Assembly: GCF_014837055.1 (NCBI RefSeq)
Contig: NZ_JACSPQ010000001.1
Location: 547,035-611,034 of the forward strand
DNA length: 64,000 nucleotides
Direction: 5' to 3'
Source of the DNA: Phocaeicola faecium
GTDB taxonomy: Bacteria; Bacteroidota; Bacteroidia; Bacteroidales; Bacteroidaceae
Program-made: the position numbers and the translations under genes
Notes under the pieces: generated by a model
Database searches by the model: none
The model's input: only the letters and a program-made list of their open reading frames with translations
What the model was told of the DNA's origin: nothing
In this document: in pieces, positions 28,834 to 40,247 of the stretch
How positions within the stretch are numbered: position 1 is the first letter of the stretch
How the letters are laid out: every line of letters starts with the position of its first letter

Positions 28834-31146
28834 TTATTCCATAAATCTCGTTCCGAATACTTGCCAGCCCAGTGTAAGACCGAAATTCCAGTTCTTAGAC
28901 GGTGAGCTATAATGATTTACGTAAGCGCTTATCGCACCAAACGGAAGTTTAACAACCAAAGCCAATTCTCCCAAATATTCTACACCGTGGAATAATTCGC
29001 CGTAATAAGCTTTCCGGTTAGCGTCTTGCTTGATTGGAAATATCGGAACAAAACCGTAAATTCCCGCCCGAGCATGAAAAACAGAGTTGAACTGATAAAT
29101 GGGGCAAATACCTGCTCCTACAAATTGGTTTGCACGGAAAGCCTCATTATATGTAATCTTACTGTGAGCAGTAGGTGCAAAAGTTCCTGCCTGCATCATG
29201 CTTGCCCGATAATTATGGCTGAAGTTACGCGATGAATAATAGGCGTGCAGATAAGCCCCTAACGTGAAATTGTGACGTAAATTGTAATATCGCTCCAATT
29301 CGTAAGATAATTGCAGCCACGACTGTATGTATTTATACCCACCCTCGTAAGAGTCTTCTCCGATGCCGGGATAAAAATGTTCACGCCCGGTATAAATATG
29401 TGCAGCCAATCTTTCTCTGCGTCCCGACGTAGCAAACTGGCGGCTGTTCAACGTATTGCCGTCCAGTGCAACCGACCCTCCAAAAATCGTGTATTGACTC
29501 CGATCTCTCTTCGCCGTAGAAAAATCAATAATGTTCGTCTGAAAATACTGGTCTTCCAAATTGCCTAACCCAATGCCAAATTCGGCTTTCTGACGACTGA
29601 GGAATGGAATGGACACATAAAGTTTTACAAACTCTTCCTTCTGCTTATTGAAAACAGGGCTATTTCCTTTCGTTAAAAATTTGCCCTGCTTCTGATAATC
29701 GAACGTAGAAAGCGAAGCTACCAGACGATAAGAAGTAGGTAAACGTGTAGGCAGATCAATACGTCCGGAAAGCTGGACATTATTATAAATCTGCCCCAAC
29801 TGTCCGTCAAACGAAAATTCTTTCGCAAAGTTATTCAGGTTGTGATAAGTCGCCCCCACATAAACCTGATTTGAACCGTTCGAACCAACGTTTCCTCCCA
29901 CACGCAGAGACAGATCGTCTTCCATCGTTACTTTCAGGCGCAAATTAAATACGCTGTCTATCGGATTATAAGTAACGTGGGGAAGGATTTCTGAAATCAT
30001 ATTATCGGAAATCAATCTAAAATACCCCCGTCGAAGTTCTTCCAAATCAAAACTTCCATCTTTTTCCGTATGAAATTCTTTGCGGATATATCGTTGCTGT
30101 TGATAATTCACTCCATCAATGGTTATTTTGCGGAAGCGAAAAGCCGGCAAAGCGTTTCGATAAGCTATTCTCCGTCTGGTTAGTTGCCGATAGTTCACCC
30201 TCCGCGAAATACGTGATTTAATGGTATCCATCAGTTGAATGGCACGCTCGTAACCGATGTCATGAAGTTCATCAAAACGGTCGAAATCCATCAAATTCAC
30301 ATCATCATACTTAAAAGTCATCAAGATACCCAAAGAGTCGGGCAGCGTATAATCGGTTTTCTGCATAATCATACTTTCCAACTGCCCGATAAGATCGCCT
30401 TCTTTGGGCTTTCCGGGATTGGAACTGACCACGCTGCCGATGATGATATCGGGATGAAAATCTTCTACCATCACATTAACCGGAAAGTTATTATAGATGC
30501 CTCCGTCGTATGCCAAGACAGAATCTATTTCAATAGGTTTAAACATGGCAGGGAAACTCATTGAGGCTCGTACTGCATCGCCCAAGTCTCCTCGGCTGAA
30601 TATGATGGGACGCTTATTATACACATCAGAAGCCACACAACGGAAAGGGATGAAAAGTTTATTAAAATCGTTTCGACAAGAGGCCGTGGCCTGACCAAAC
30701 AGTTCAACGAAAGCAAGATTCATCTGAAGCGGATTAACCACGCTCGATGGTAAAATCTGTGTTTTCATCTTGTGAAGCGGATTTTTCAGCGATACGCGGA
30801 TATTTATAAACTCCGGTGTAGGCGGATTCTTTTTAAAATAATACACGTATTTTTCCTCAATGTCTCCGGTATACCAACGCTTGAAATCGTCCGATTTGAT
30901 GATACGCTCCATATCGTCGGGCGAATATCCCATCGCATATAGCGACCCGACGATAGCTCCCATTGATGTTCCCGCCACGTAGTCGATAGGTATATTATTT
31001 TCTTCCAACGCACGGATAATACCAATGTGGGTTAATCCTTTGGCACCGCCTCCACTAAGCACTAATCCTACTTTTTGGGCAGAAAGGGGAAGTACCGCAA
31101 ACCAAGCCGCAACACAAACCAGCAACACGAAGCCTAATCTTTTCAT
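28834..31146 (-). CDS. Patatin-like phospholipase fused to an Omp85-type beta-barrel
   Basis: A 770-residue outer membrane protein. After a signal peptide (ending about residue 23) comes a patatin domain with oxyanion loop GGGAKG (32-37), nucleophile Ser61 in GTSMG and catalytic Asp213 in DGG. A POTRA-like segment (~335-405) and a BamA/Omp85-type barrel (~430-770) follow. The order matches PlpD-type (type Vd) autotransporters, in which the barrel carries the lipase to or across the outer membrane. All catalytic residues are present, so lipid acyl hydrolase activity is expected. It is monocistronic, with a TATCTTTG box at 31170-31177. Confidence 0.92.
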   Translation of the reverse strand: MKRLGFVLLVCVAAWFAVLPLSAQKVGLVLSGGGAKGLTHIGIIRALEENNIPIDYVAGTSMGAIVGSLYAMGYSPDDMERIIKSDDFKRWYTGDIEEKYVYYFKKNPPTPEFINIRVSLKNPLHKMKTQILPSSVVNPLQMNLAFVELFGQATASCRNDFNKLFIPFRCVASDVYNKRPIIFSRGDLGDAVRASMSFPAMFKPIEIDSVLAYDGGIYNNFPVNVMVEDFHPDIIIGSVVSSNPGKPKEGDLIGQLESMIMQKTDYTLPDSLGILMTFKYDDVNLMDFDRFDELHDIGYERAIQLMDTIKSRISRRVNYRQLTRRRIAYRNALPAFRFRKITIDGVNYQQQRYIRKEFHTEKDGSFDLEELRRGYFRLISDNMISEILPHVTYNPIDSVFNLRLKVTMEDDLSLRVGGNVGSNGSNQVYVGATYHNLNNFAKEFSFDGQLGQIYNNVQLSGRIDLPTRLPTSYRLVASLSTFDYQKQGKFLTKGNSPVFNKQKEEFVKLYVSIPFLSRQKAEFGIGLGNLEDQYFQTNIIDFSTAKRDRSQYTIFGGSVALDGNTLNSRQFATSGRRERLAAHIYTGREHFYPGIGEDSYEGGYKYIQSWLQLSYELERYYNLRHNFTLGAYLHAYYSSRNFSHNYRASMMQAGTFAPTAHSKITYNEAFRANQFVGAGICPIYQFNSVFHARAGIYGFVPIFPIKQDANRKAYYGELFHGVEYLGELALVVKLPFGAISAYVNHYSSPSKNWNFGLTLGWQVFGTRFME

Positions 31147-31169
31147 AAAATATTCGGTTAAGTCAATAT

Positions 31170-31177
31170 CAAAGATA
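31170..31177 (-). promoter_or_regulatory. Predicted -7 box for the patatin-Omp85 gene
   Basis: TATCTTTG on the minus strand, 23 bases before the start codon. Confidence 0.45.
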
Positions 31178-31288
31178 CAAGCAAAAACTGATACTCTGTA
31201 AAAAAAAAGATTTTTTAAGGATTACCTTTCCGGAAAAGGGAAATAAAGGACAGAAAAACATACGCATGGACTATGGAAAAACACACGC

Positions 31289-31318
31289 AAAAAAAGAGGC
31301 TGCCAATACTGACAGCCC
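31289..31318 (-). terminator. htpG terminator
   Basis: GGCTGTC and GGCAGCC (minus strand) form a 7-bp stem with one wobble, followed by seven T. It lies 38 bases past the htpG stop. Confidence 0.72.
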
Positions 31319-31355
31319 CTAACCAATATCTTGAAATGAAAGACACTATTAATTA

Positions 31356-33401
31356 TCAGATCATCTCGATGCTGCGTTTTACAAAATTAGTCAACGCTTC
31401 ACCCTTCAACATATTGTTTTGCAATAAAGCAAGGTCAATCAGTTGGTGAACCACCTTATTGCCGGCGGCATATTCATTGATAACACCGTCTTTCTGCTTC
31501 TTCTGGTCATCCAATTTCTTTTCCACGTCTGCCAATTCGTCTTTTCCCGCCGTCGGGATTTCGTCAGACTTCTTGCCTTCTTGCGCTTTATGAAGTTCGT
31601 TCATGCGAAGTGTGAGCATGGCAATCTCTGATTCAATCGGAACCAACTTTTCTGCACATGCCGATTCAGCGTCTGCCAATACTTGTTTAATCAGCTTGTG
31701 GTCGCTGTTCAAAACCAAGCTATACATATCCGGCATTTCGCCGTAGAAACTCATACCCGGCTGAATGTTTGCCATTTCTTTCATTCGGCGCATATATTCT
31801 GCCTGCGTAATCACGATGGGAGCCGCTGTTTCGCCCATAGCCTGTGTATCGACGTTGAATTCAACCTTCTGCACATTCGGAAGTTGTCCTCTGAATACGG
31901 TTGCCAGAACCTGACGCTTGTCTGACGGAAGTTCTTCGCCTTTCTGTTCTTCTTTTACAATCAAGCGGTCAATAACGTCGCTGTCTACACGTGTAAAACG
32001 GCTCTTTTCAAATTTCTGTTCCAGCATGTTAATCATCGGAACATCCAACTGTCCGTCCATCAGCAACACGTTATAGCCCTTGTTTTTAGCCGCATCGATG
32101 TAGGTATATTGTTCATCTGTATTGTTGGCATACAGATAAATCAAGTTGCCATCCTTATCCGTCTGGTTATCTTTAATCAGCGTCTGATATTCTTCGAAAG
32201 TATAATACTTACTGTCGGTGTCTTTGAAGAGAGCAAACTTGTTTGCTTTTTCGTAGAAGTCTTCCTGTGTAAGCATTCCGTAATTAATGAATATCTTCAA
32301 ATCATCCCACTTGGTTTCAAACTCTTTACGGTCGTTTTTAAAGATAGACTGCAAGCGGTCTGCCACCTTTTTGGTAATGTAGGTAGAGATTTTCTTTACA
32401 TTCGAGTCGCTCTGCAAATAAGAGCGTGATACGTTCAGCGGAATATCCGGAGAGTCGATAACGCCGTGCAGCAACGTCAGGAAGTCGGGCACGATACCCT
32501 CTACCGAGTCGGTTACATACACCTGATTGCAATACAGTTGTATCTTGTTCTTCTGTAAATCAATGTTGCTCTTTATTTTCGGGAAATAAAGTACACCGGT
32601 CAGGTTAAACGGATAATCCACATTCAAGTGAATCCAGAACAGCGGTTCGTCAGACATCGGATACAAATCGCGGTAGAACTTCTTGTAATCCTCGTCTTTC
32701 AGTTCGCTCGGCTTTTTCGTCCAAATAGGTGTGCTGTCGTTTATCACGTTATATTCGTCCGTTTCTACCTGCTTGCCGTCTTTCCATTCTTTCTTTTTGC
32801 CGAAAGCTACCGGAACAGGCAAGAACCGGCAGTATTTGCTAAGCAACCCCTGTATGCGTGATTCTTCCAAAAACTCACGGCAGTCATCGTCAACATACAG
32901 TATCACGTCGGTACCACGGTCGGCTCTGTCGGCATCCTCCAGCGTAAACTCCGGACTGCCGTCGCATGTCCATTTCACTGATTTTGCATCGTCACGGTAC
33001 GATTTGGTAACGATTTCGACTTTCTTTGCCACCATGAAGGCAGAATAGAATCCCAATCCGAAATGACCGATGATGGCATTTGCATCGTCTTTATATTTTT
33101 CAAGGAAATCGTTGGCTCCCGAGAAAGCAATCTGATTAATGTATTTATCGATTTCCTCAGCCGTAAGTCCCAAACCACGGTCGGAAATGGTAATCGTGTC
33201 TTTATCTACTTTCACCTGAATGGTCAAGTCGCCCAGTTCTCCTTTAAACTCGCCTTTCGAAGCAAGTGTTTTTAACTTCTGAGTGGCATCGACCGCATTG
33301 GATACCAATTCGCGGAGAAAAATTTCATGATCGCTATACAAGAATTTCTTGATGATGGGGAAAATGTTCTCTGTTGTAACCCCGATATTACCTTTCTGCA
33401 T
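31356..33401 (-). CDS. htpG: Chaperone HtpG (Hsp90 family)
   Basis: HtpG is the bacterial Hsp90, an ATP-driven cytoplasmic chaperone. The 681-residue protein has the N-terminal GHKL ATPase motifs ELVSNAVDATQK and GHFGLGFYSAFMVA, the middle domain (DIPLNVSRSYLQ), and a C-terminal dimer part with charged linker. The usual ELISNASDA reads ELVSNAVDA, which looks like a normal variant. It follows clpC on the same strand but is separated by a strong terminator, so it has its own control. Confidence 0.97.
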   Translation of the reverse strand: MQKGNIGVTTENIFPIIKKFLYSDHEIFLRELVSNAVDATQKLKTLASKGEFKGELGDLTIQVKVDKDTITISDRGLGLTAEEIDKYINQIAFSGANDFLEKYKDDANAIIGHFGLGFYSAFMVAKKVEIVTKSYRDDAKSVKWTCDGSPEFTLEDADRADRGTDVILYVDDDCREFLEESRIQGLLSKYCRFLPVPVAFGKKKEWKDGKQVETDEYNVINDSTPIWTKKPSELKDEDYKKFYRDLYPMSDEPLFWIHLNVDYPFNLTGVLYFPKIKSNIDLQKNKIQLYCNQVYVTDSVEGIVPDFLTLLHGVIDSPDIPLNVSRSYLQSDSNVKKISTYITKKVADRLQSIFKNDRKEFETKWDDLKIFINYGMLTQEDFYEKANKFALFKDTDSKYYTFEEYQTLIKDNQTDKDGNLIYLYANNTDEQYTYIDAAKNKGYNVLLMDGQLDVPMINMLEQKFEKSRFTRVDSDVIDRLIVKEEQKGEELPSDKRQVLATVFRGQLPNVQKVEFNVDTQAMGETAAPIVITQAEYMRRMKEMANIQPGMSFYGEMPDMYSLVLNSDHKLIKQVLADAESACAEKLVPIESEIAMLTLRMNELHKAQEGKKSDEIPTAGKDELADVEKKLDDQKKQKDGVINEYAAGNKVVHQLIDLALLQNNMLKGEALTNFVKRSIEMI

Positions 33402-33448
33402 AATCTATATATTATTAATGTTATTCAAATACCGCTTTACAAGTAGAC

Positions 33449-33484
33449 AAAAAAAATGCCAGACACAAGCGTGTCTGACATTTT
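33449..33484 (-). terminator. clpC terminator
   Basis: ATGTCAGACAC and GTGTCTGGCAT (minus strand) pair around a 4-base loop and are followed by eight T. Confidence 0.88.
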
Positions 33485-33506
33485 GTCTGATTTCAGGCGG
33501 ATTGTT

Positions 33507-36053
33507 TTATGGCTTTTCAACAATCATCCGCAGTTTATCGTTGTCTTTATCCAACACCACGTGTAACGTATCGCCCGCCACAGGAGCCTCATTGATGATC
33601 AACTCGGCCAAACCGTCTTCCAGATTATTCTGGATAGAACGCTTCAACGGACGTGCGCCAAACTGAACATCGTATCCTTTCGAAGCCACATAACGTTTGG
33701 CATCGTCATCGATAACCAGTTTATAACCCACATTCTCAATCCGTTGATACAATCCCTTCAGCTCAAGTTCGGTAATACGGGTCAAGGCTTCCACATCCAA
33801 CTGGTCGAACGTTATGATTTCGTCCAGACGGTTGATAAACTCAGGCGCAAACGATTTGTTCAACGCTTTGGTTATCACGCTGCGCGAATGCTCCTTGTCG
33901 TCGGTACGCATCTGAGCCGTAAAGCCGATGCCTTTTCCGAACTCTTTCAACTGGCGCGTACCGATATTCGAAGTCATGATAATCACCGTATTCTTAAAGT
34001 CTACCGTCCGTCCGTAGCTGTCTGTCAGTCGTCCTTCGTCCATCACCTGAAGCAACAGGTTGAACACATCGGGATGGGCTTTCTCTATCTCGTCTAACAA
34101 CACGATAGAGTAGGGTTTGCGACGGACTTTCTCAGTCAGCTGTCCACCTTCTTCATAACCTACATAGCCCGGAGGCGCACCCACCAAACGTGAAACGGTA
34201 AACTTCTCCATATACTCGCTCATGTCTATCCGGATGATGGCATCTGCCGAACCGAACATCTGCACTGCAAGTTCTTTTGCCAAATGCGTTTTACCTACAC
34301 CGGTCGGCCCTAAGAACAAGAATGTTCCAATCGGCTTGTTGGGGTCTTTCAGCCCTACACGGCTGCGCTGGATGGCTCTTACCAGCGTGTCTACCGCCTT
34401 ATCCTGACCGATAACTTTGGCAAGCAGTTCGCTGCGCATTCCTTTCAGTTTGATGCTGTCTGCTTCCGCCATACGCCGAACAGGAACACCGGATATCATG
34501 GAAACCACATCCGCTATCTGTTCCGCATCCACCGTTTCACGGTTTTCTTTCAGCTTTGCTTCCCATTCGTTTTTCATCACCTCCAGCTGCTCCATATACT
34601 GCTTTTCACGGTCGCGGAAGCTGGCTGCAAGCTCAAAATTCTGTAACCGGACAGCTTCGTTTTTATTCGCCCGCATCTCGTCAATCAGCTTCTCCTGCTC
34701 TTCGATTTCTTTCGGAGCGGAAATGTTTGTCAGATGCACGCGCGAACCCGCTTCGTCCAACGCATCTATCGCTTTGTCGGGGAAATTACGGTCAGTAACA
34801 TACCGCTCTGTCAATTTGACACATGCCTCTAAAGCCGCATCCGTATAATTGACATTGTGGTGTTCTTCGTATTTCTCTTTGATGTTCTTCAATATCTGCA
34901 ACGTTTCGTCCATCGTGGTCGGTTCTACCAACACCTTCTGGAAACGCCGTTCCAAAGCACCGTCTTTTTCAATGCTCTGCCTGTACTCGTCGAGGGTAGT
35001 GGCACCGATACACTGTATTTCTCCGCGCGCCAACGCAGGCTTCAGCATATTCGCCGCATCCATCGAGCCGGCAGCCGAACCTGCACCTATAATGGTATGA
35101 ATCTCGTCGATAAACAAAATAATATTCGGGTTCTTTTTCAGCTCGTTAAGTATGGCGCGGATGCGTTCTTCAAATTGTCCGCGATATTTTGTACCCGCCA
35201 CAACCGAAGTCATATCCAGCGCAATCACCCGCTTGTCGAACAGTATACGCGACACTTTCTTCTCAACAATGCGCCGCGCAAGACCTTCAACGATAGCAGA
35301 TTTACCCACACCCGGTTCGCCGATAAGAATCGGATTGTTCTTTTTACGCCGGCTCAAAATTTGCGCCAAACGCTCTATTTCCTTCTCACGGCCTACCACC
35401 GGGTCTAACTTTCCTTCCTCGGCAGCCCGCGTCATGTCAGTGCCGAAAGAATCGAGCGCAGGAGTGTCGTTATTCGGTTTCTTTTGCGAGGTCTGGGCAG
35501 ACGACTGCTTTGCACCCTGCGAATAAAATCCGCCCTCGTTTCCCATGTTGTCCCGACGGCGTATTCCGTTATCCTCCTCATCGTCTTCGTCTTCTTCGAA
35601 CGGAACTCCGCTTTGCGGTTCGGTTCTCGGAACCAGTTTGTCTATCAACTTTTGATAGCTCACGTTTTTCGTTTCCAGTATTTCTGCCGCTCTGTTCTTG
35701 CCTTCGCGCATGATAGCCAGCAACATGTGTTCGCTGTCAGCCATGTTTGCCTTTAACAGCCGTGCTTCCAATAAACTCATTTTCAATATTCTCGATGCGT
35801 TTTCGTTAAACGTTATGTCTTCAGAATAGCCTTCTGTAACAGATTCTTCACGCAGCATCACTTCCAAGCCGCTCTTTATTTCCTGCAAATCGATATACAA
35901 ACTTTGCAACAAACCTACAGCTTTTCCTTCCCCTTCGCGAAGAATCCCCAACAGCAAATGTTCCGGACCGATATACGTGTTTCGCAACCGGTTGGCTTCC
36001 TCTTTGCTGTATGCGATAATGTCAGTCACTCTTTTTGTAAATTGGTTATTCAT
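33507..36053 (-). CDS. clpC: ATP-dependent Clp protease ATP-binding subunit ClpC
   Basis: ClpC unfolds proteins and feeds them to ClpP. The 848-residue Hsp100 protein has two N-terminal Clp repeats (~1-150), an acidic linker, a first AAA domain with Walker [10 protein letters not shown], an M/UVR-like coiled segment (~430-500), and a second AAA domain with [14 protein letters not shown]. Linker length and M-domain fit ClpC rather than ClpB or ClpA. A strong ribosome site (AAGGAGG, 36065-36071) is unusual for Bacteroidales and suggests high translation. The promoter is at 36098. Confidence 0.95.
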   Translation of the reverse strand: MNNQFTKRVTDIIAYSKEEANRLRNTYIGPEHLLLGILREGEGKAVGLLQSLYIDLQEIKSGLEVMLREESVTEGYSEDITFNENASRILKMSLLEARLLKANMADSEHMLLAIMREGKNRAAEILETKNVSYQKLIDKLVPRTEPQSGVPFEEDEDDEEDNGIRRRDNMGNEGGFYSQGAKQSSAQTSQKKPNNDTPALDSFGTDMTRAAEEGKLDPVVGREKEIERLAQILSRRKKNNPILIGEPGVGKSAIVEGLARRIVEKKVSRILFDKRVIALDMTSVVAGTKYRGQFEERIRAILNELKKNPNIILFIDEIHTIIGAGSAAGSMDAANMLKPALARGEIQCIGATTLDEYRQSIEKDGALERRFQKVLVEPTTMDETLQILKNIKEKYEEHHNVNYTDAALEACVKLTERYVTDRNFPDKAIDALDEAGSRVHLTNISAPKEIEEQEKLIDEMRANKNEAVRLQNFELAASFRDREKQYMEQLEVMKNEWEAKLKENRETVDAEQIADVVSMISGVPVRRMAEADSIKLKGMRSELLAKVIGQDKAVDTLVRAIQRSRVGLKDPNKPIGTFLFLGPTGVGKTHLAKELAVQMFGSADAIIRIDMSEYMEKFTVSRLVGAPPGYVGYEEGGQLTEKVRRKPYSIVLLDEIEKAHPDVFNLLLQVMDEGRLTDSYGRTVDFKNTVIIMTSNIGTRQLKEFGKGIGFTAQMRTDDKEHSRSVITKALNKSFAPEFINRLDEIITFDQLDVEALTRITELELKGLYQRIENVGYKLVIDDDAKRYVASKGYDVQFGARPLKRSIQNNLEDGLAELIINEAPVAGDTLHVVLDKDNDKLRMIVEKP

Positions 36054-36064
36054 ATAATGTAAAT

Positions 36065-36105
36065 CCTCCTTCCAGCTTTGGTTTTTGCATTTCTCTGCAA
36101 AGATA
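36065..36105 (-). promoter_or_regulatory. clpC -7 box and strong ribosome-binding site
   Basis: TATCTTTG (36098-36105, minus strand) is followed by AAGGAGG (36065-36071), about 11 bases before the clpC ATG. Confidence 0.6.
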
Positions 36106-36177
36106 CATATTATAATAATAACTTTTATATATCTTGTTTTTTTACTTACAAAATGTGTGCCACAAAATGATAAAATT

Positions 36178-36260
36178 CATGCGGTAGAAACATCCGACAC
36201 TACCCATAGCGATACCCGACGCTTCCCATAGTGTCAGCTGACGTTAGCCGTAGCGTTTAA
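36178..36260 (+). repeat. Dispersed intergenic repeat, copy R5 (diverged)
   Basis: Shows CATGCGGTAGAAAC, CACTACCCATAGCG, a second CCCATAGTG and a degenerate ACGTTAGCCGTAGCG in order. It is the least conserved copy. It lies in the divergent clpC-gyrA gap. A short palindrome TTTTTGCGCAAAAA (36302-36315) is just downstream. I see only a poor gyrA promoter (TACTTTAG near 36350). Confidence 0.55.
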
Positions 36261-36396
36261 ACTCGGATGGGTTTGCGCTTTTAAGCGAGTAAACCGACAC
36301 TTTTTTGCGCAAAAAGTTTCGTATATCAGGTAAAAGTCGTACTTTAGCATGGTTTTTCTATAAGCCGCAGAGATTATTAAATTAATATTTTACTAA

Positions 36397-38934
36397 ATGC
36401 AAGAACAAGATAGAATTATAAAAATCAACATCGAAGAGGAAATGAAGTCGTCGTACATCGACTATTCAATGTCAGTAATCGTTGCACGCGCCCTCCCGGA
36501 TGTAAGAGACGGCTTCAAGCCCGTTCACCGCCGCATATTATATGGTATGATGGAACTGGGCAACACGTCGGACAAGCCGTATAAAAAGTCAGCGAGAATA
36601 GTAGGTGAGGTATTAGGTAAATATCACCCCCACGGAGATTCTTCTGTGTACGGGGCACTGGTGCGTCTGGCACAAGACTGGGCAATGCGCTATCCGTTGA
36701 TAGACGGACAGGGTAACTTCGGCTCAATAGACGGCGACAGCCCTGCGGCAATGCGTTATACCGAAGCCCGGCTGAAAAAAATCGGCGAAGACATGATGCA
36801 AGACCTGTATAAAGAGACCGTTGACTTTCAAAATAACTTCGACGATACGCTTCAGGAACCTACTGTCATGCCTACACGCATCCCGAACCTGCTGGTCAAC
36901 GGAGCGTCCGGTATCGCCGTAGGTATGGCTACAAACATGCCTACACATAACCTTGCCGAAGTAATCGATGCTTGTATTGCTTATATAGACAATAATGACA
37001 TCGACGTAGCAGGACTGATGCAGTATATCAAAGCGCCGGATTTCCCGACGGGAGGATATATATATGGTATCAGCGGCGTGCGCGATGCATACGAAACGGG
37101 ACGCGGACGAGTTATCATGCGTGCGAAAACGGAGATTGAGACACATCCTACGCACGACAAAATCATCGTCAACGAAATTCCGTATAACGTAAACAAAAAG
37201 GAACTGATTGAAAACATTGCGGCTTTAGTAAACGAAAAGAAAATCGACGGTATTTCTTACGTAAACGATGAATCGGACCGCGAAGGTATGCGAATCGTTA
37301 TCGATGTAAAACGCGATGCGAACGCCAGCGTGGTGCTGAACAAGCTGTTTAAGATGACGGCGCTGCAAACTTCGTTCGGCGTGAATAACATCGCACTGGT
37401 TCACGGACGTCCGAAACTGCTGAATCTGAAAGACTTGATTCACCTGTTCGTTGAACATCGCCACGAAGTGGTTATCCGCCGCACACGCTATGACTTGCGT
37501 AAGGCGAAAGAGCGCGCCCACATCTTGGAAGGTCTGATTATCGCATCGGACAACATCGACGAGGTAATCCGCATCATCCGCGCTGCCAAGACTCCTAACG
37601 AGGCTATAACCAACCTGATGGAACGTTTCCAGCTTACGGAAATACAGGCACGCGCCATCGTGGAAATGCGTCTGCGCCAATTAACGGGACTGATGCAAGA
37701 CCAGCTTCACGCCGAGTACGACGAGCTGATGAAGCAAATTGCTTACTACGAAGAAATTTTAAGCAATGACGAACTGTGTAAGAAAGTCATAAAAGACGAA
37801 TTGGTAGAAGTAAAAGAGAAGTACGGCGACAAACGTCGTTCGGAAATCGTATATGCTTCAGAGGAATTTAATCCGGAAGACTTCTATGCCGACGATTCGA
37901 TGGTTATCACCATCTCCCACATGGGATACATCAAACGTACACCGCTGGCAGAATTCCATACCCAGAACCGCGGTGGAGTAGGCTCGAAGGGCAGCGAAAC
38001 ACGCGACGAGGATTTTATCGAACACATCTATCCGGCAACAATGCACAATACGATGATGTTCTTCACCCAAAAAGGAAAATGCTATTGGCTGAAAGTGTAT
38101 GAAATCCCCGAAGGTAACAAAACATCGAAGGGACGTGCCATCCAGAACCTGCTGAACATTGACTCGGATGACACGGTGACGGCTTACCTGCGTGTGAAGA
38201 ACCTGAACGATACTGAGTTTATAAACAGCCACTACGTGTTGTTCTGTACTAAAAACGGTGTCATCAAAAAGACATTGCTCGAACAGTATTCACGCCCGCG
38301 CCAGAACGGTGTCAACGCCATTACCATCCGTGAAGACGACCGTGTAATCGAGGTACGTATGACGAACGGAAACAACGAAATCGTAATAGCCAACCGGAAC
38401 GGACGTGCGATACGTTTCCACGAAACCGCCGTGCGCGAAATGGGACGTACCGCTACCGGAGTTCGAGGCATTACGCTGGATGATGACGGACAAGACGAAG
38501 TAATCGGAATGATTTGCATCAAAGATCCGCAGAAAGAAACAATCATGGTTGTGTCGGAAAACGGATACGGAAAACGTTCGGACATTGAAGATTACCGTAA
38601 GACAAACCGTGGAGGTAAGGGTGTTAAAACTCTGAATATCACGGACAAGACAGGAAAATTAGTTGCCATCAAATCGGTAACGGACGAAAATGACCTGATG
38701 ATAATCAATAAATCGGGTATTACGATTCGTTTGAAAGTGGCAGACGTACGTATCATGGGACGTGCAACGCAAGGCGTGCGGCTGATTGACCTCGAAAAAC
38801 GTAACGACCAGATCGGTTCTGTTTGCAAGGTTACTTCCGAAGCCGAAGAAGAGAATATTGATTTGCAAGCAGATGAACAAGACACTGCGTCGACCGAAAA
38901 CACAAGCGAAGAAAGCGAGAAACCAATAGAATAA
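36397..38934 (+). CDS. gyrA: DNA gyrase subunit A
   Basis: GyrA cuts and rejoins DNA in the gyrase that adds negative supercoils. The 845-residue protein has catalytic Tyr121 in [10 protein letters not shown], the quinolone-determining segment [17 protein letters not shown] (Ser82, Gly86), and a C-terminal pinwheel domain with the GyrA-box form. It ends in an acidic tail rich in E, D, S and T. The TPR gene starts 27 bases after its stop and may be cotranscribed. Confidence 0.97.
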   Translation: MQEQDRIIKINIEEEMKSSYIDYSMSVIVARALPDVRDGFKPVHRRILYGMMELGNTSDKPYKKSARIVGEVLGKYHPHGDSSVYGALVRLAQDWAMRYPLIDGQGNFGSIDGDSPAAMRYTEARLKKIGEDMMQDLYKETVDFQNNFDDTLQEPTVMPTRIPNLLVNGASGIAVGMATNMPTHNLAEVIDACIAYIDNNDIDVAGLMQYIKAPDFPTGGYIYGISGVRDAYETGRGRVIMRAKTEIETHPTHDKIIVNEIPYNVNKKELIENIAALVNEKKIDGISYVNDESDREGMRIVIDVKRDANASVVLNKLFKMTALQTSFGVNNIALVHGRPKLLNLKDLIHLFVEHRHEVVIRRTRYDLRKAKERAHILEGLIIASDNIDEVIRIIRAAKTPNEAITNLMERFQLTEIQARAIVEMRLRQLTGLMQDQLHAEYDELMKQIAYYEEILSNDELCKKVIKDELVEVKEKYGDKRRSEIVYASEEFNPEDFYADDSMVITISHMGYIKRTPLAEFHTQNRGGVGSKGSETRDEDFIEHIYPATMHNTMMFFTQKGKCYWLKVYEIPEGNKTSKGRAIQNLLNIDSDDTVTAYLRVKNLNDTEFINSHYVLFCTKNGVIKKTLLEQYSRPRQNGVNAITIREDDRVIEVRMTNGNNEIVIANRNGRAIRFHETAVREMGRTATGVRGITLDDDGQDEVIGMICIKDPQKETIMVVSENGYGKRSDIEDYRKTNRGGKGVKTLNITDKTGKLVAIKSVTDENDLMIINKSGITIRLKVADVRIMGRATQGVRLIDLEKRNDQIGSVCKVTSEAEEENIDLQADEQDTASTENTSEESEKPIE

Positions 38935-38961
38935 ATTTTGTATCACTAAATTTTTATAGTT

Positions 38962-40176
38962 ATGAGAAAAGTTTTATTTACTGTAGCTTTATTCTTTACA
39001 GCGTGCGCCGTTTCTGCCCAAGAAAGCGTGGTAAAAGAAGCTAAATCAGCCAAAGGTAATCCGGAAGAGGCTGCTAAAATCATTGAACCCGCATTGGTTG
39101 ACCCGTCAACAGCTAACGACCCTGAAACTTGGAAATTAGCTGGAGATTTTCAGAAATCTATCTACGACGAAGAAAACATGAAACTATATATACCGGGTGG
39201 TCAGGCAGATACTACAAGATTGTATAATAGTTTGGCAAAGATGTTCGAATATTACATGAAATGTGATGAAGTAGAACAAGCTAAAGTGAAAAGCGGCGAG
39301 CTGAAGAAACCGAAACTGAGAAAAAAATTGGCTAAAGCCTTGATTGCCGTGCGTCCGCAGCTGACAAATGCCGGTATCGAAGCATTTAACACCAATAACT
39401 ACGAAAATGCGTTGAAATACTTCGGCTTGTATGTTGATGCACCTCAAGAACCGATTTTTGAAGGAGATGACGAACTTAAAAACGATACACTGGTTCCGTT
39501 GTTTGCCAATTATGCAGCTATGGCAGCCAGCTTTGTAAAAGATAATGCCGCTGTTATAAAGTATGGTAATATCGGTAAAAACCACAAAGAAGAAGGTTAT
39601 CGTTCTTTGATGTTCATGGCTGAAACATACGGAAAAAGTGAAACTCCGGACTCTGTTCAGTGGCTGGCAACTATCAAAGAAGGTGTAGAAAAATTCCCGT
39701 CACAGGAATATTTCATCGGTAACTTGATGGACTATTATATCCAGAAAGGTAAAGTAGATGAAGGTTTGGCCCAAATCAATGAAATTATAGCGAACAATCC
39801 TTCTCCTTATTTCATGTATGTAAAAGGTGTGCTCCAGTACGAAAAGAAAGACTATGATGGAGCTATTGCTACATTCAATGAAGTGATTGCTAAAAACGGT
39901 GATTTCGTAGCTGAATCTTATTCAAAAATAGGTGATTGCTATTTCTTCCAAGGACAATCAATCGAAGAAGAAAACTTGAAAACTTCAATGGATGATCCCA
40001 AATATGCGGAAGGAGAAGCTAAAGTAAAAGACTTTTATAGCAAAGCACAACCGTTCTATGAAAAAGCCAGAGAATTGGCTCCGGATAACAAACAACTTTG
40101 GGGACAATTCCTTTTGAGAATTTACTGGAAACTCAACAAGGCTGAATACGAAGCATTAGAAAAAGAATTAAATTGA
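38962..40176 (+). CDS. Secreted tetratricopeptide-repeat protein
   Basis: A 404-residue protein with a signal peptide (MRKVLFTVALFFTACAVSAQ). Helical repeats of TPR form run through it, clearest near residues 270-320 (YVKGVLQYEKKDYDGAIATFNEVI). TPR proteins act as scaffolds. Location is periplasm or outer membrane. It follows gyrA by 27 bases and ends at a terminator. Codon use is that of a well expressed gene. The function is not known. Confidence 0.85.
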   Translation: MRKVLFTVALFFTACAVSAQESVVKEAKSAKGNPEEAAKIIEPALVDPSTANDPETWKLAGDFQKSIYDEENMKLYIPGGQADTTRLYNSLAKMFEYYMKCDEVEQAKVKSGELKKPKLRKKLAKALIAVRPQLTNAGIEAFNTNNYENALKYFGLYVDAPQEPIFEGDDELKNDTLVPLFANYAAMAASFVKDNAAVIKYGNIGKNHKEEGYRSLMFMAETYGKSETPDSVQWLATIKEGVEKFPSQEYFIGNLMDYYIQKGKVDEGLAQINEIIANNPSPYFMYVKGVLQYEKKDYDGAIATFNEVIAKNGDFVAESYSKIGDCYFFQGQSIEEENLKTSMDDPKYAEGEAKVKDFYSKAQPFYEKARELAPDNKQLWGQFLLRIYWKLNKAEYEALEKELN

Positions 40177-40204
40177 TTTTCTAATAAGAAAACAAAAAAC
40201 TAAC

Positions 40205-40247
40205 AAAGAAGGCCGGAATAGAATGTCTATCTCGGCCTTTCTTTATT
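40205..40247 (+). terminator. Terminator after the gyrA-TPR pair
   Basis: AAGGCCG and CGGCCTT, with flanking AAAGA/TCTTT, form a stem with one bulge around a loop, followed by a T-rich tail. The rest of the gap to 40437 shows nothing clear. Confidence 0.68.

Noticed and set aside
36302-36315. Palindrome TTTTTGCGCAAAAA upstream of gyrA as an operator
   Set aside because: It is mostly A/T-run symmetry, single in the region, and not placed on a clear promoter.
36397-38934. Treating GyrA Gly86 as an acquired quinolone-resistance mutation
   Set aside because: The lineage's wild-type residue is not known to me, and Ser82, the main resistance site, is unchanged.
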